This document shows positions 18,496 through 26,825 of a stretch of 64,000 bases of DNA, piece after piece. Under the pieces are notes generated by a model. That model was not told where the DNA came from and made no database searches. It was given only the letters and a program-made list of their open reading frames with translations. Both the position numbers and the translations under genes were made by a program. The DNA is from JAHEEL01 sp942491345 (GTDB lineage Bacteria; Actinomycetota; Acidimicrobiia; Spongiisociales; UBA5794), in the NCBI GenBank assembly GCA_942491345.1, contig CALOAN010000012.1, positions 26,530 to 90,529 on the forward strand. Direction: 5' to 3'. Numbering within the stretch: the stretch's first letter is position 1; each line of letters begins with the position of its first letter.

Positions 18496-18534
18496 CGGGC
18501 GAGGATACGGGCCCTCGGGGAAGGGAGCGCGTGT

Positions 18535-19572
18535 TCAGCCGAGGACGAGTTCGGCGAAGGTCGGCAGGGCCATCGCCGGACCGCTCACCAGGAACTCGGT
18601 GATGCACGTCTCGCGCCACTTGGCGAGTTCGTCGCGAATCTTGTCGGGCGGTCCCACCAGCGCCACGTCCTCGACCATCGCCAACGGAATGGCGGCTGCG
18701 GCCTCGGCCTTCTTGCCGTCCAGGTAGAGGGCCTGCACCTTGTCGGCCACGTCGCCGTAGCCCATGCGGGCGAAGACCTCGTAGTGGAAGTTGGCGCCCT
18801 TGGCGCCCATGCCGCCGGCGTAGAGCGCGAGGAAGGGCCGGACCATGTCGGCGCACTTCTCGACGTCGTCACCGGGGATGATCATCGCCGTGGCCGTCAC
18901 CTCGAAGCGGTCCTTCTTGGTCGGGTCACCGGAGGCGTCGAAGCCCTGCCGGAGGCAGTCGCGGTAGAACCCGTCGTCCTTCGGCGAGAAGAACAGCGGC
19001 AGCCAGCCGTCGCAGATCTCCGCCGACAGCGCGACGTTCTTCGGGCCTTCGGCCGCGAGATAGATCGGGATGTCACTGCGCAGCGGGTGCACGGTGGACT
19101 TGAGAGGCTTCCCGAGGTGGGCCCCGCCATCGAACGGCATGTCGAAGAACTCACCGTGGAACTCGACGGGCTCCTCCCGAGCGATGATCCGCCGCACGAT
19201 CTCGACGTACTCGCGGGTTCGAGCCAACGGCTTCGGATACGGCTGGCCGTACCACCCTTCCACCACCTGTGGCCCGGATGCTCCGAGGCCGAGAATGAAG
19301 CGGCCGTTGGAGAGATGATCCATCGTGATCGCCGCCATCGCAGCAGCCGCCGGGGTGCGAGCCGCCATCTGCATGATCGCGGTGCCGAGCTTCAGTGTCT
19401 CGGTCGCCGCTCCCCACCAGGCGAGCGGGGTCAGCGCGTCGGAGCCGTACGCCTCGGCCGTCCACACCGAGTTGAACCCGAGTCGTTCGGCCTGCTCCAC
19501 CGCTTCGAGCACACCCTTCGGCGGCCCCGCCGACCAGTACCCGGTGTTGTAGCCAAGCTTGATGTCTCCCAT
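18535..19572 (-). CDS. LLM-class (F420-dependent-type) oxidoreductase
   Basis: A 345-aa luciferase-like monooxygenase-fold protein of the actinobacterial F420-dependent branch: MGDIKLGYNTGYWSAG, then RLGFNSVWTAEAYGSDALT, KLGTAIMQMAARTP, GLGASGPQVVEGW and DIPIYLAAEGPKNV. F420 rather than FMN use is inferred from the family's distribution in Actinobacteria. The start at 19572 matches the family N-terminus; the longer open frame upstream overlaps arfB on the other strand. Substrate unknown. Confidence 0.87.
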   Translation of the reverse strand: MGDIKLGYNTGYWSAGPPKGVLEAVEQAERLGFNSVWTAEAYGSDALTPLAWWGAATETLKLGTAIMQMAARTPAAAAMAAITMDHLSNGRFILGLGASGPQVVEGWYGQPYPKPLARTREYVEIVRRIIAREEPVEFHGEFFDMPFDGGAHLGKPLKSTVHPLRSDIPIYLAAEGPKNVALSAEICDGWLPLFFSPKDDGFYRDCLRQGFDASGDPTKKDRFEVTATAMIIPGDDVEKCADMVRPFLALYAGGMGAKGANFHYEVFARMGYGDVADKVQALYLDGKKAEAAAAIPLAMVEDVALVGPPDKIRDELAKWRETCITEFLVSGPAMALPTFAELVLG

Positions 19573-19642
19573 CGCGCCACCGTAGGTCGAACGGTTCGTG
19601 GTCGGGCATGCTGGAGGGGTGGGAGCGGGCGACGATCGGCTG

Positions 19643-20041
19643 ATGGTGACCGACACGGTCCGCATCCCCCGACACGAACTCGTGGTGACGTTCAGTGCCT
19701 CCGGTGGCCCTGGCGGCCAGCACGCGAACAAGGCCGCGACCCGCGCCGAGCTGACGTTCGACGTCGAGGCGTCCGGGGCGTTGACCGACGCCCAACGCGC
19801 CCGCGTGCTGGCGAAACTCGGCCCGATCGTCCGCGTGGTCGCCGACGACGAACGGTCCCAGCTCCGCAACCGGACCCTGGCCGAGCAACGTCTTGCCGAC
19901 AGGCTCAGGGCCGCGCTGCACGTGCCACGCGCTCGGCGTGCCACCAGGCCCACTCGTGGCTCGCAGCGTCGGCGGCTGGACGCGAAGAAGCAGCGCAAGG
20001 AGACGAAGCGCTACCGCCGGCCGCCCTCGCCCGACGACTGA
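19643..20041 (+). CDS. arfB: Peptidyl-tRNA hydrolase ArfB (class I release-factor-like)
   Basis: A protein of about 132 aa with the release-factor catalytic motif in SASGGPGGQHANKAATR (GGQ) and a very basic C-terminal tail ending RRLDAKKQRKETKRYRR, the layout of ArfB/YaeJ/ICT1. These proteins rescue ribosomes stalled on non-stop mRNAs by hydrolysing peptidyl-tRNA, with the basic tail entering the empty mRNA channel. ATG at 19643 (MVTDTVRIPRHEL) is preferred to upstream GTG codons because it matches family length. Confidence 0.87.
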   Translation: MVTDTVRIPRHELVVTFSASGGPGGQHANKAATRAELTFDVEASGALTDAQRARVLAKLGPIVRVVADDERSQLRNRTLAEQRLADRLRAALHVPRARRATRPTRGSQRRRLDAKKQRKETKRYRRPPSPDD

Positions 20042-20239
20042 CACGCGTTCACACGATCGGAACGTGGTGCTCAGTCTCGGTCCGGTCACCGATCGCACCC
20101 TGGGCACGGTGTGTACCCCGTCGAACCGCGGCGTCAGTGTTCCGAACAACGAACGTTCGACTGCGAGGCACCCGGAAGAGAACACATCTTCGATTCGGCT
20201 CCACCGGGTCGCCGCGGTCACGCCTCGATCGCGGCCCGG
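20042..20239. other. Gene-free spacer between arfB and the lipoprotein gene
   Basis: About 200 bp between two gene ends (arfB on plus, lipoprotein on minus). I see no ORF or RNA gene. A CGAACGTTCG palindrome lies at 20150-20159 but does not fit the actinobacterial LexA spacing. Confidence 0.5.
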
Positions 20240-20962
20240 TCACGGATCAACGAGGCTGTTCGGGTCCTCGTGCGGGAGCACCGGCCGGCTCGACGCGTCG
20301 AGCGCGGCGGACACGACCTCGCAGCCGTCGGTGGAGCAGGCGATCCATGCGCCCGGTTCGAAGCGCTCGGTCAGATCGAACCGGTTGGCGATCGTCGCGG
20401 CGTTCAGGAAGGCCCAGATGGCCGGCGGTCGTTCGATGCGGGCGAGGTCGAGTTGATGTTCGAGGACACGGCCGTCGACGTCGAACCGGATGGTGAAGTC
20501 GGGTGCCGGCGTGTCGCCGGAAACCGTGGCGCTCGCTCCCTCGGGTCCGCGCAGCACGAGCGCGTCGTCGAGCAACCCCACGGACTCGGCGTCGTCGAGC
20601 AGGCCCTGGACCTCCAGGTCCGAGATCGTGCCGGATCGCCAACCCTCGTTCGTTCCTGCGACGACGTCGCCGTCACCGTAGACCGTCAGCAGTGGCACGT
20701 CGGGTCCGACGGGAGCGCTCACCAGCACCTGTACCACGATGTCGTCGGCGCCGGTCGGGTACGTGAAGCTGTCGACCGGGGGCAGCGTGGCGAACGCCGG
20801 CGCGGCGGGCGGTGCATCGCCGCCGGTGGTGGTCTCCGTTCGGTCCGACTCGAGGGTGGCCGACGGTGGCGTGGCGGCGTCGTCGGCGGGATCGCAGGCC
20901 GCGAGCAGGCAGATCGCCACCCCGATGGCCGCACCGCGGGAGAATCGGGCGTGGTGACTCAG
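20240..20962 (-). CDS. Predicted lipoprotein, function unknown
   Basis: A protein of about 240 aa with a lipobox: basic start HHARFSRG, hydrophobic AAIGVAICLL, then LLAACDP, with Cys as the lipidation site. A Thr/Pro/Ala-rich linker and a domain with TYPTGADDIVVQVLVSAP follow. The C-terminal half reads FTIRFDVDGRVLEHQLDLARIERP and ends with two cysteines (ACSTDGCEV). No family is recognised. The start is a problem: no ATG or GTG precedes the signal sequence in frame before the alanine dehydrogenase stop, so CTG at 20962 is used as placeholder. It is directly downstream of ald and overlaps its last codon, so the two are probably one transcript. Confidence 0.65.
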   Translation of the reverse strand: MSHHARFSRGAAIGVAICLLAACDPADDAATPPSATLESDRTETTTGGDAPPAAPAFATLPPVDSFTYPTGADDIVVQVLVSAPVGPDVPLLTVYGDGDVVAGTNEGWRSGTISDLEVQGLLDDAESVGLLDDALVLRGPEGASATVSGDTPAPDFTIRFDVDGRVLEHQLDLARIERPPAIWAFLNAATIANRFDLTERFEPGAWIACSTDGCEVVSAALDASSRPVLPHEDPNSLVDP

Positions 20963-22095
20963 ACGTCCGGTCCCAGTGCGTCGATCGCCATCGCTCCGAG
21001 CGACTCGGCGACGGTTGCATTCGCGTACGCGCCGCCGACGGTGTTCAAGCCGTGCGCGATGGCGGGGTCGCGACGGGCAGCGCCGATCGCACCGTGGAGC
21101 GCCACGTCCAACAGGAACGGCAGGGTGGCGTTGGTGAGCGCGTAGGTACTGGTGTACGGCACGGCTCCCGGCATGTTCCCGACTGCGTAGTGGACCACGT
21201 CGTGTACCACGTAGGTCGGATCGTCGTGGGTGGTCTCGCGAGTGGTGGCGATGCAACCACCCTGGTCGACCGCCACATCGACGATCACCGCACGCGGCTT
21301 CATCTGCTCCACCATCTCCTCGCTGACCACCACCGGCGCCCGTCCACCGGCGACGAGCACGGCACCGATCACCAGGTCGGCGTCGAGTACGGCGCGTTCG
21401 ATCGCCCCGCGGTTCGACGCGGCGGTCATGATCCGTCCGCGGTGGATCTGATCGACGAAGCGCAGCCGGTCGAGGTTCTTGTCGACCAGCACGACCTCGG
21501 CCTCCATGCCTGCGGCGATCCACGCCGCGTTCCACCCGACGTTGCCCGCCCCGAGCACCACCACCTTGGCGGGGCGAACCCCGGGGGCGCCACCCATGAG
21601 CACGCCGCGTCCGCCGTTGTGGCGTTCGAGGTAGTGGGCGCCCATCTGTGGAGCGAGGCGACCCGCGACCTCGCTCATCGGGGCGAGCAGCGGCAGCGAA
21701 CCGTCGGCCAGCTGGACCGTCTCGTAGGCGACCGCAGTGGTCTTGGCCGCCAGGAGCGCATCGGCGACCGCCGGGTATGCGGCGAGATGCAGGTAGGTGA
21801 ACAACGTGAGGTCCTCGCGCAGGTGCACGTACTCGGACGGCTGCGGTTCCTTGACCTTGACCACCATCTCCTGCGCCCATGCGTCGGCGGCGGTCGGCAC
21901 GATGTCCGCACCGGCCGCGACGTAATCGGCGTCGCTGATCGAGGCGCCGTCGCCGGCACCGCTCTCGACGAGGACGTCGATCCCGTGCCGTTCGAGTTCA
22001 CGCACGCCGTCCGGCGTCATCGCCACCCGGTGCTCGGCGGTCTTCACTTCTCGCGGAACACCCACGGTGCGCACGACGGACGAGGCGGCGTTCAT
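20959..22095 (-). CDS. ald: Alanine dehydrogenase
   Basis: A 378-aa alanine dehydrogenase (NAD-dependent interconversion of alanine and pyruvate plus ammonia). It has the N-terminal VGVPREVKTAEHRVAMTPDG, the active-site VVKVKEPQPSEY, MSEVAGRLAPQMGAHYLE, the Rossmann loop VVLGAGNVGWNAA, and the C-terminal GNMPGAVPYTSTYALTNAT signature. The start MNAASSVVRTVGVP at 22095 gives the normal family length. The gene is followed without a gap by a lipoprotein gene. Confidence 0.95.
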   Translation of the reverse strand: MNAASSVVRTVGVPREVKTAEHRVAMTPDGVRELERHGIDVLVESGAGDGASISDADYVAAGADIVPTAADAWAQEMVVKVKEPQPSEYVHLREDLTLFTYLHLAAYPAVADALLAAKTTAVAYETVQLADGSLPLLAPMSEVAGRLAPQMGAHYLERHNGGRGVLMGGAPGVRPAKVVVLGAGNVGWNAAWIAAGMEAEVVLVDKNLDRLRFVDQIHRGRIMTAASNRGAIERAVLDADLVIGAVLVAGGRAPVVVSEEMVEQMKPRAVIVDVAVDQGGCIATTRETTHDDPTYVVHDVVHYAVGNMPGAVPYTSTYALTNATLPFLLDVALHGAIGAARRDPAIAHGLNTVGGAYANATVAESLGAMAIDALGPDV

Positions 22096-22154
22096 GGACT
22101 CATCATGCCCGATCGATCCGTCGAGCGACCCCAACCGCTACCTTCGGGGATTCG

Positions 22155-23078
22155 ATGACGAACAGCGACGCTCCTCGCATCCACCTCGGGCCGGACACCG
22201 CGCCCGCCTGGCTCGCCGACGCGGTGGTCGAAGGGGGCGGTCAACTCGTCGATGCTGCGGACGCCGAAGCGATCGTGTGGTCCGACGCCCGCAGTGTCGA
22301 GACGCTCGGGCGGATCCTCGACGACGGCGACCACATCCGATGGGTGCAGTTGCCGTTCGCCGGTATCGAGAACTTCGTCGAACACCTCGACCACGATCGC
22401 GTGTGGACCTGTGGGAAGGGCGTCTATGCAGAGCCGGTCGCCGAGATGGCGCTGGCGCTCGGCGTGGCGGGCCTGCGCAATCTCGGCGCCTACGCCAACG
22501 CCCACGAATGGGGACGGCCCGCCGGTCGGAACCTGCTCGACGGACGCGTCACGATCCTCGGCGGGGGTGGCATCACCGAGTCGTTGGTTCGCCTGCTGCA
22601 GCCGTGGAACTGTCGGATCACCGTGGTGCGCAGCAATGTCCAAGCCATGGACGGCGTCGACGACGTCCTCGAGGCCGACCGATTCGCTGACGCCCTTCCC
22701 GGTGCCGATCTCGTGGTGCTCGCGCTGGCGCTGACCCCCGAGACCGAGGGCATGTTCAGCCGTGGTGAATTCACACTGATGGAACCGCATGCCTGGATCG
22801 TCAACGTCGCCAGGGGTCGCCACATCGTCACCGACGACCTGGTCGACGCGCTCCGTTCCGGGACGATCGGCGGTGCCGGCCTCGACGTCACCGACCCCGA
22901 ACCGTTGCCGGCCGGGCATCCGCTGTGGTCGCTTCCCAACTGCATCATCACGCCGCACGTCGGCAACACGCCCGAGATGGCGAAACCGCTGCTGGCTCGC
23001 CGTGTGGTCGAGAACGTCCGGCGATTCGCTCGCGGCGAGGAGTTGATCGGGCTGGTCGACGTCGACGCCGGGTATTGA
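22155..23078 (+). CDS. D-isomer specific 2-hydroxyacid dehydrogenase
   Basis: A 307-aa NAD-dependent 2-hydroxyacid dehydrogenase. The nucleotide-binding site is in VTILGGGGITESLVRLLQ, followed by ADLVVLALALTPETEGMF, NVARGRHIVTDDLV with the catalytic Arg, the Asp/Glu region LDVTDPEPLP, and the catalytic His in IITPHVGNTPEM. It is shorter than PGDH and resembles the glyoxylate/hydroxypyruvate reductase group. It is divergent from ald with about 60 bp between starts. Confidence 0.87.
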   Translation: MTNSDAPRIHLGPDTAPAWLADAVVEGGGQLVDAADAEAIVWSDARSVETLGRILDDGDHIRWVQLPFAGIENFVEHLDHDRVWTCGKGVYAEPVAEMALALGVAGLRNLGAYANAHEWGRPAGRNLLDGRVTILGGGGITESLVRLLQPWNCRITVVRSNVQAMDGVDDVLEADRFADALPGADLVVLALALTPETEGMFSRGEFTLMEPHAWIVNVARGRHIVTDDLVDALRSGTIGGAGLDVTDPEPLPAGHPLWSLPNCIITPHVGNTPEMAKPLLARRVVENVRRFARGEELIGLVDVDAGY

Positions 23079-23149
23079 CGTCGACGCCGGGTCTCGACGT
23101 TGCGGCTCCCGGCGACGTCGGCGGGTCACGGGCGTAGCGTGGTGCCATC

Positions 23150-23794
23150 GTGTCCGGACCGACCCACTACGACACACATTACGACACCCTCGGCGTCCCT
23201 CCCTCGGCGACCGATGCCCAGATCCGCGAGGCCTACCGGCGCCTGGCACGCGCACACCATCCCGACCGGACGAGCGCTGCGCCGACCTCGTCGCCGCTGT
23301 CGATGCCGGCGATCAACGAGGCGTACCGTGTGCTGGGCGACCCGGCGCGCCGGGCGGTCTACGACGCCGGCCTGCGCTCGGAGTCGTCCTCCACTTCGTC
23401 GGGCCGATCGCCATCCGGATCACCGAACGATCGTGGCGCCGATGCGGATCGTGCACCGATGCACCCGAGCCATCTCGGTCCGGCCCGGATCCCCTGGCGC
23501 AGCCTGCTGTTCGTGGGCGCGATCGCTGTGATCGGCATCGTGGTGCTCGCACAGTTCACCGAGCCGGGCGAGCCCGCCGCGCCCGATGGCATCCTGCGTG
23601 TCGGGGACTGCGCGAGCGTCGAAGCCGACAACTCGGTCCGGGAGGTCGCCTGCACCGGTGATCTGTCGGTCGACCTCGTGGTCGAGGCGTTCGTCCCGTT
23701 CGATGCACGTTGCCCCGGCGCGACGGTGGCCTATCGCGACCGTCAGGGGATGGGGGTCGCGTGCATCGCGGCGCCGGTCGACGCGCCGGGTTGA
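23150..23794 (+). CDS. DnaJ-domain membrane protein
   Basis: A 214-aa protein: J domain at residues 7-65 (HYDTLGVPPSATDAQIREAY, with the HPD triad in RAHHPDRT and INEAYRVLGDPARRAVYD), a Ser-rich linker, one membrane span (SLLFVGAIAVIGIVVLAQF near 124-143), and an exported C-terminal domain with four cysteines (GDCASV, VACTGD, ARCPG, VACIA). It lacks the G/F and zinc-finger regions of DnaJ itself, so it is a co-chaperone-like membrane protein of unknown client. GTG start at 23150. It is the last gene before the tRNA. Confidence 0.83.
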   Translation: MSGPTHYDTHYDTLGVPPSATDAQIREAYRRLARAHHPDRTSAAPTSSPLSMPAINEAYRVLGDPARRAVYDAGLRSESSSTSSGRSPSGSPNDRGADADRAPMHPSHLGPARIPWRSLLFVGAIAVIGIVVLAQFTEPGEPAAPDGILRVGDCASVEADNSVREVACTGDLSVDLVVEAFVPFDARCPGATVAYRDRQGMGVACIAAPVDAPG

Positions 23795-23840
23795 GACGGC
23801 GCGATCGCCGCGGCGGCTGATATCTTGTGGCTTCCCCAAG

Positions 23841-23913
23841 GGGCGATTAGCTCAGCTGGAAGAGCGCCACGTTCACACCGTGGAGGTCGGGAGATCGAGA
23901 CTCCCATCGCCCA
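23841..23913 (+). tRNA. tRNA-Val (anticodon CAC)
   Basis: A full cloverleaf can be drawn: acceptor GGGCGAT/ATCGCCC, D-stem GCTC/GAGC, anticodon stem CCACG/CGTGG with loop TTCACAC (anticodon CAC, reads GUG), T-stem GGGAG/CTCCC. Discriminator A at 23913; CCA is not encoded. The T-loop reads ATCGAGA rather than the usual TTCGAxY. The 3' half is the attachment site of the genomic island that begins here. Confidence 0.93.
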
Positions 23914-23915
23914 CC
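23875..23915 (+). repeat. Left attachment site (attL), 41 bp
   Basis: Covers the tRNA anticodon-loop 3' side through the end of the acceptor stem plus two bases. It is identical to 50733-50773 and followed by different sequence (CCATA here, AGGTC at the right end), as expected for crossover flanks. Confidence 0.9.
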
Positions 23916-23969
23916 CCATAAGTCCTGGTCAGAGGCCATATCGCTCGATCGGGCCGGTTGCGAGGAGCC

Positions 23970-23993
23970 GCCAGGTGCACACCAGGTGCACAG
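23970..23993 (+). repeat. Left arm-type repeat, two copies of CCAGGTGCACA
   Basis: A tandem pair of CCAGGTGCAC motifs. The same 24 bases occur at 50599-50622 upstream of the integrase. Location 55-78 bp inside attL and duplication at both ends suggest arm-type binding sites for the integrase or excisionase. Confidence 0.7.
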
Positions 23994-24400
23994 GATTTCC
24001 CGCCATCAGTCGTGATGTACCACCACGTGATGGATCCGGCGGCACGAGTCGACACCAGACATCACGTCGTGACTCGGTGTTGTCGGCGCATCGAAGCACG
24101 TTCGGCGCAGCCATCAAATGACCGTCCGAACCTCGAGCGCGACGACGTACTCGCGGCGCTCGAGTACGCGGCCAAGGTCACTCAGACTCGCACCTCAGTC
24201 TCGACGTCGGCGGCGTAGATCTCCGTGTCCTGATCTTCGGGACGGTGGGCGTGATGTGACTTCCGTCACGTCCGGAGTGCCATCCGGTGTCGCTGATGTC
24301 CATTGGTGTTCACGAGTGTCCGCTGGTGTCGAAGCGTCCGGCGCCGGCGGATTCAGGCCCCTTGTCGACTGAATTTCATTGGTATAAGTAGGACGGTCCC
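23994..24400. other. Gene-free stretch inside the left island end
   Basis: About 400 bp with no convincing gene. It may contain integrase arm DNA and the promoter for the excisionase-like remnant; GGTATAAGTAGGA just before 24401 looks promoter/ribosome-site-like. Confidence 0.4.
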
Positions 24401-24576
24401 ATGGATCCGATGGACGACATCGTGGAGCCGGCACCGCCCGAGCTCCTGACAGTCGAGGAAGCGTCGAAGGTGATGCGCATCGGCCGGCAAGTCCCGCGTC
24501 CCGTAATCACGTCACCGAGCCGGTGACAGGTGATCTCGGGCATGCCTCGTTGACAGCGCGCTGGGTGTCGCGATGA
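24401..24576 (+). pseudogene. Decayed excisionase/HTH-like ORF
   Basis: The frame from ATG 24401 encodes 41 residues, with PELLTVEEASKVMRIGRQ, the start of the winged-helix/MerR-like domain of actinobacterial excisionases (normally LLTVEEAAxxLRIGR followed by about 40 more residues). Here the sequence loses similarity directly after GRQ and stops at 24526. A second frame ending at 24576 reads TGDLGHASLTAR, which weakly resembles an integrase tail. I interpret the stretch as a truncated excisionase fused by deletion to other debris. Its position next to attL is where an excisionase is expected. Confidence 0.45.
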
Positions 24577-24735
24577 GCGAGTCGATCGCCGGAGGCAAGC
24601 CAGATGGGTGCACCGTCTACTTGCCGCCGTGTCCTGACGTGTCCCGACGGGCGCTCAGGTGTTGAAATGCTCAGGGTTGCCACGACGGGGCCAAGGACCC
24701 GGGCCATCTGCTCAACGATCCGGGAGAGTTGAAAC

Positions 24736-24915
24736 ATGCCGCTGCTGCTCGTGCTGGCCATCGTTGCGGTGGGCGTAGCGCTTGCGATGAGGTCCAGCCG
24801 CGGTGGTTCGGAACGAGGCGGTCGGTTCGTTGCGACAGCTGCTGGAGTGTGGGCGGCCTTGATCATGGTGGTGCTGATCGTCGTGACTGTCGCCACGTTG
24901 ATCTTCGGTCGCTGA
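24736..24915 (+). CDS. Small two-span membrane protein
   Basis: A 59-aa ORF starting MPLLLVLAIVAVGVALAM, followed by a short polar loop with RSSRGGSERGGR and a second hydrophobic segment AALIMVVLIVVTVATLIFG. GGGAGAG lies 8-14 bases upstream of the ATG as a plausible ribosome-binding site. Two clean membrane segments in one frame argue for a real gene. No family recognised; its place is near the island's left end. Confidence 0.55.
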   Translation: MPLLLVLAIVAVGVALAMRSSRGGSERGGRFVATAAGVWAALIMVVLIVVTVATLIFGR

Positions 24916-25192
24916 TGGTGTGACACGGTCATCGGGCCGCGTCCCAGTCGAGGACGAGATGGACCTCGTCCGTTCCATTCGACACCGCTCGGACATGTTC
25001 CTCAGATGTCTCAGTGGGCGATCGTCAACCGGACGCTTTCGTCAGCAGTGATTATGTAGTGGGCCGATCGTGCTCCGAGGTCGCACAGTGCGCCGGATAT
25101 CGGGCACGCTGCGCAAGGTGGTCTCGGCCCGCGCACGCCGATTCAGCTCTCGGCGGCTGGGACGGCGCAGTCTGGCGGGCAGGTGAGGCGCT
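24916..25192. other. Spacer, no gene recognised
   Basis: About 280 bp between the small membrane protein and the convergent flavoprotein gene. I see no coding or RNA feature that I can support. Confidence 0.4.
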
Positions 25193-26431
25193 TCACTCGC
25201 TTGCTTCGTAGCTGAAGTCGTCCGGGAACTGGACTGCGGCGTGCCACCAGGCTTCGGTCGAGGCGGCGTCTGCGGTTGTGAGGTCCAGCGAGTTCCAGAT
25301 GAAGGCTTGTTCCATCTGGTCGCCGAGGGCGAGGAGGCGGTCTGCGAGCTGGACCTGCTCGGCGTCCCACTCGTTGAGCGCCTCGGCGGGGTCGTCGTGC
25401 CGGCTGAACGCGTCCAGCAGGCTCTGCACGTTGTGGTAGCCCTTGAACACACCAGAGCCGGTGAACGGGGGAGCGACGGCTCCGGCGTCCCCAATGAGAC
25501 AGGCACCTCCACGGTGGTAGGAGGGCATCCGCACGGTGTAGATCAGTTGCACATAGGTGTGGTTCGTGGCCCGCACCATCGCGCCGTAGTAATCGGGCAG
25601 CTCGGCCTCCATCGCCGCCTTCAGGTCCTCCTCCGCTTCCAGGCGGATGTGGCCCGGTGGGATCGCGCCCTCCCGGTAGAGGCCTGACCGATCGACCATG
25701 AAGTTGGGCAGGTTCTCCTCGGCAACCGGGATGTAGGCAGCCCAGTTGACGAGGCGCTCACCGCGCTTCGTGGAGCCGTCCTCACCTGGCACGAGGTAGC
25801 ACACGAAGTTGCCCGGCATCGTTGGATACGACACACGTGGACACGTGCTCCCGAGCACGTCGGGATCGGTCAGCGCCACTTCGGGGAGCAGGCCGCGCCA
25901 GAGCTGATAGCCGCGATAGCGCAGACGAGCATCAGGGAACAGCAGGCGACGACCGAGCGACTGGTAGCCGTCAGCGAAAACCACCAGGTCCACCTCCACC
26001 GAATCGCCGGACTCGAAGCTGACAACGAGCCGACCAGACGGTTGCTCGGTCACGCCGGTTGCGGCCGCTGCGCGGTGGTACCGGTCATCGGCGACCCGGC
26101 GCCGTAGCTGCCCCCACAACGCGGTCCAGTGAAACGCCGCCAGTTCCATCGGCATCGACCACGGAACAGCACCGGTCGCCGGCTCACTGGCGGTGCGAAC
26201 GACGAACGGCATCGCGTCAGCGACCAGATGAGGCATGTCGGCGTCGACCACGCCCTGGTTCATCAGTTCGTGCAGCACCGGGACCGGGGTGCCGATCCCA
26301 CCGCCCCGACCCACCAAACCGGCCGGCGAGCGTTCATAGACGCGCACGTCGTGACCGGCCCGGTCCAACAGAATCGCCGCCGAGCACCCGGCAATCGACC
26401 CACCGATCACCGCCACTTGAAGCTGTCGCAT
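25193..26431 (-). CDS. FAD-dependent monooxygenase-like oxidoreductase
   Basis: A 412-aa flavoprotein of the group A aromatic monooxygenase type. The N-terminal dinucleotide fold is QVAVIGGSIAGCSAAILLDR with VRVYERSP at the end of the second strand, the middle has VDLVVFADGYQSLGRR (the conserved DG region), and the C-terminal FAD motif is CLIGDAGAVAPPFTGSG. Active enzymes hydroxylate or epoxidise using NAD(P)H and oxygen; the substrate here is unknown. ATG at 26431 matches the family start, although the frame is open further upstream. It is alone on its strand within the island. Confidence 0.82.
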   Translation of the reverse strand: MRQLQVAVIGGSIAGCSAAILLDRAGHDVRVYERSPAGLVGRGGGIGTPVPVLHELMNQGVVDADMPHLVADAMPFVVRTASEPATGAVPWSMPMELAAFHWTALWGQLRRRVADDRYHRAAAATGVTEQPSGRLVVSFESGDSVEVDLVVFADGYQSLGRRLLFPDARLRYRGYQLWRGLLPEVALTDPDVLGSTCPRVSYPTMPGNFVCYLVPGEDGSTKRGERLVNWAAYIPVAEENLPNFMVDRSGLYREGAIPPGHIRLEAEEDLKAAMEAELPDYYGAMVRATNHTYVQLIYTVRMPSYHRGGACLIGDAGAVAPPFTGSGVFKGYHNVQSLLDAFSRHDDPAEALNEWDAEQVQLADRLLALGDQMEQAFIWNSLDLTTADAASTEAWWHAAVQFPDDFSYEASE

Positions 26432-26825
26432 CGCTGTCCTCCCGGTCGCGGCTGCGGCGACACTACCGCGCCAACCGTCGACAACGACCCAAGCGCACCA
26501 CAGCGCAGAGCCTTCACCGAACTCGCCGGACATCGGCGCTTCGGTGCGCCGGACATCGGGAACGGTGAGCAGTGGTCCACTCAGTTCGGGGAGGACGCCC
26601 TCCCAAGGTGAGGGCCGCTCCACGAGTACTCCACGCAGAGCGACGGATACTCCGTGTGGGCGAAGGCTCCCACCCGCGGTGATCGCGGTGTCGGCCGCTC
26701 GGATCGAGTGGGAGTACCGATCGGGACAGCCGGTTATCGCACTTCGGCTTTGCCAGGGACATGTGGTCCCTTGCCTCTTGTGTGCGTTGCACCGTGGCGG
26801 TACGTCAGAAGTGGAGGTGATCGCG
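26432..26825. other. Divergent intergenic region upstream of membrane protein
   Basis: About 390 bp between two divergent gene starts. No ORF is convincing. GGAGGTGA at 26813-26820 is a strong ribosome-binding site for the gene starting at 26826; promoters for both genes must lie here but none is distinctive. Confidence 0.45.

Noticed and set aside
20143..20161. LexA/SOS box (CGAACAACGAACGTTCGAC)
   Set aside because: The actinobacterial box needs GAAC-N4-GTTC; here the spacing is seven or zero, and the site is between two gene ends rather than before a promoter.
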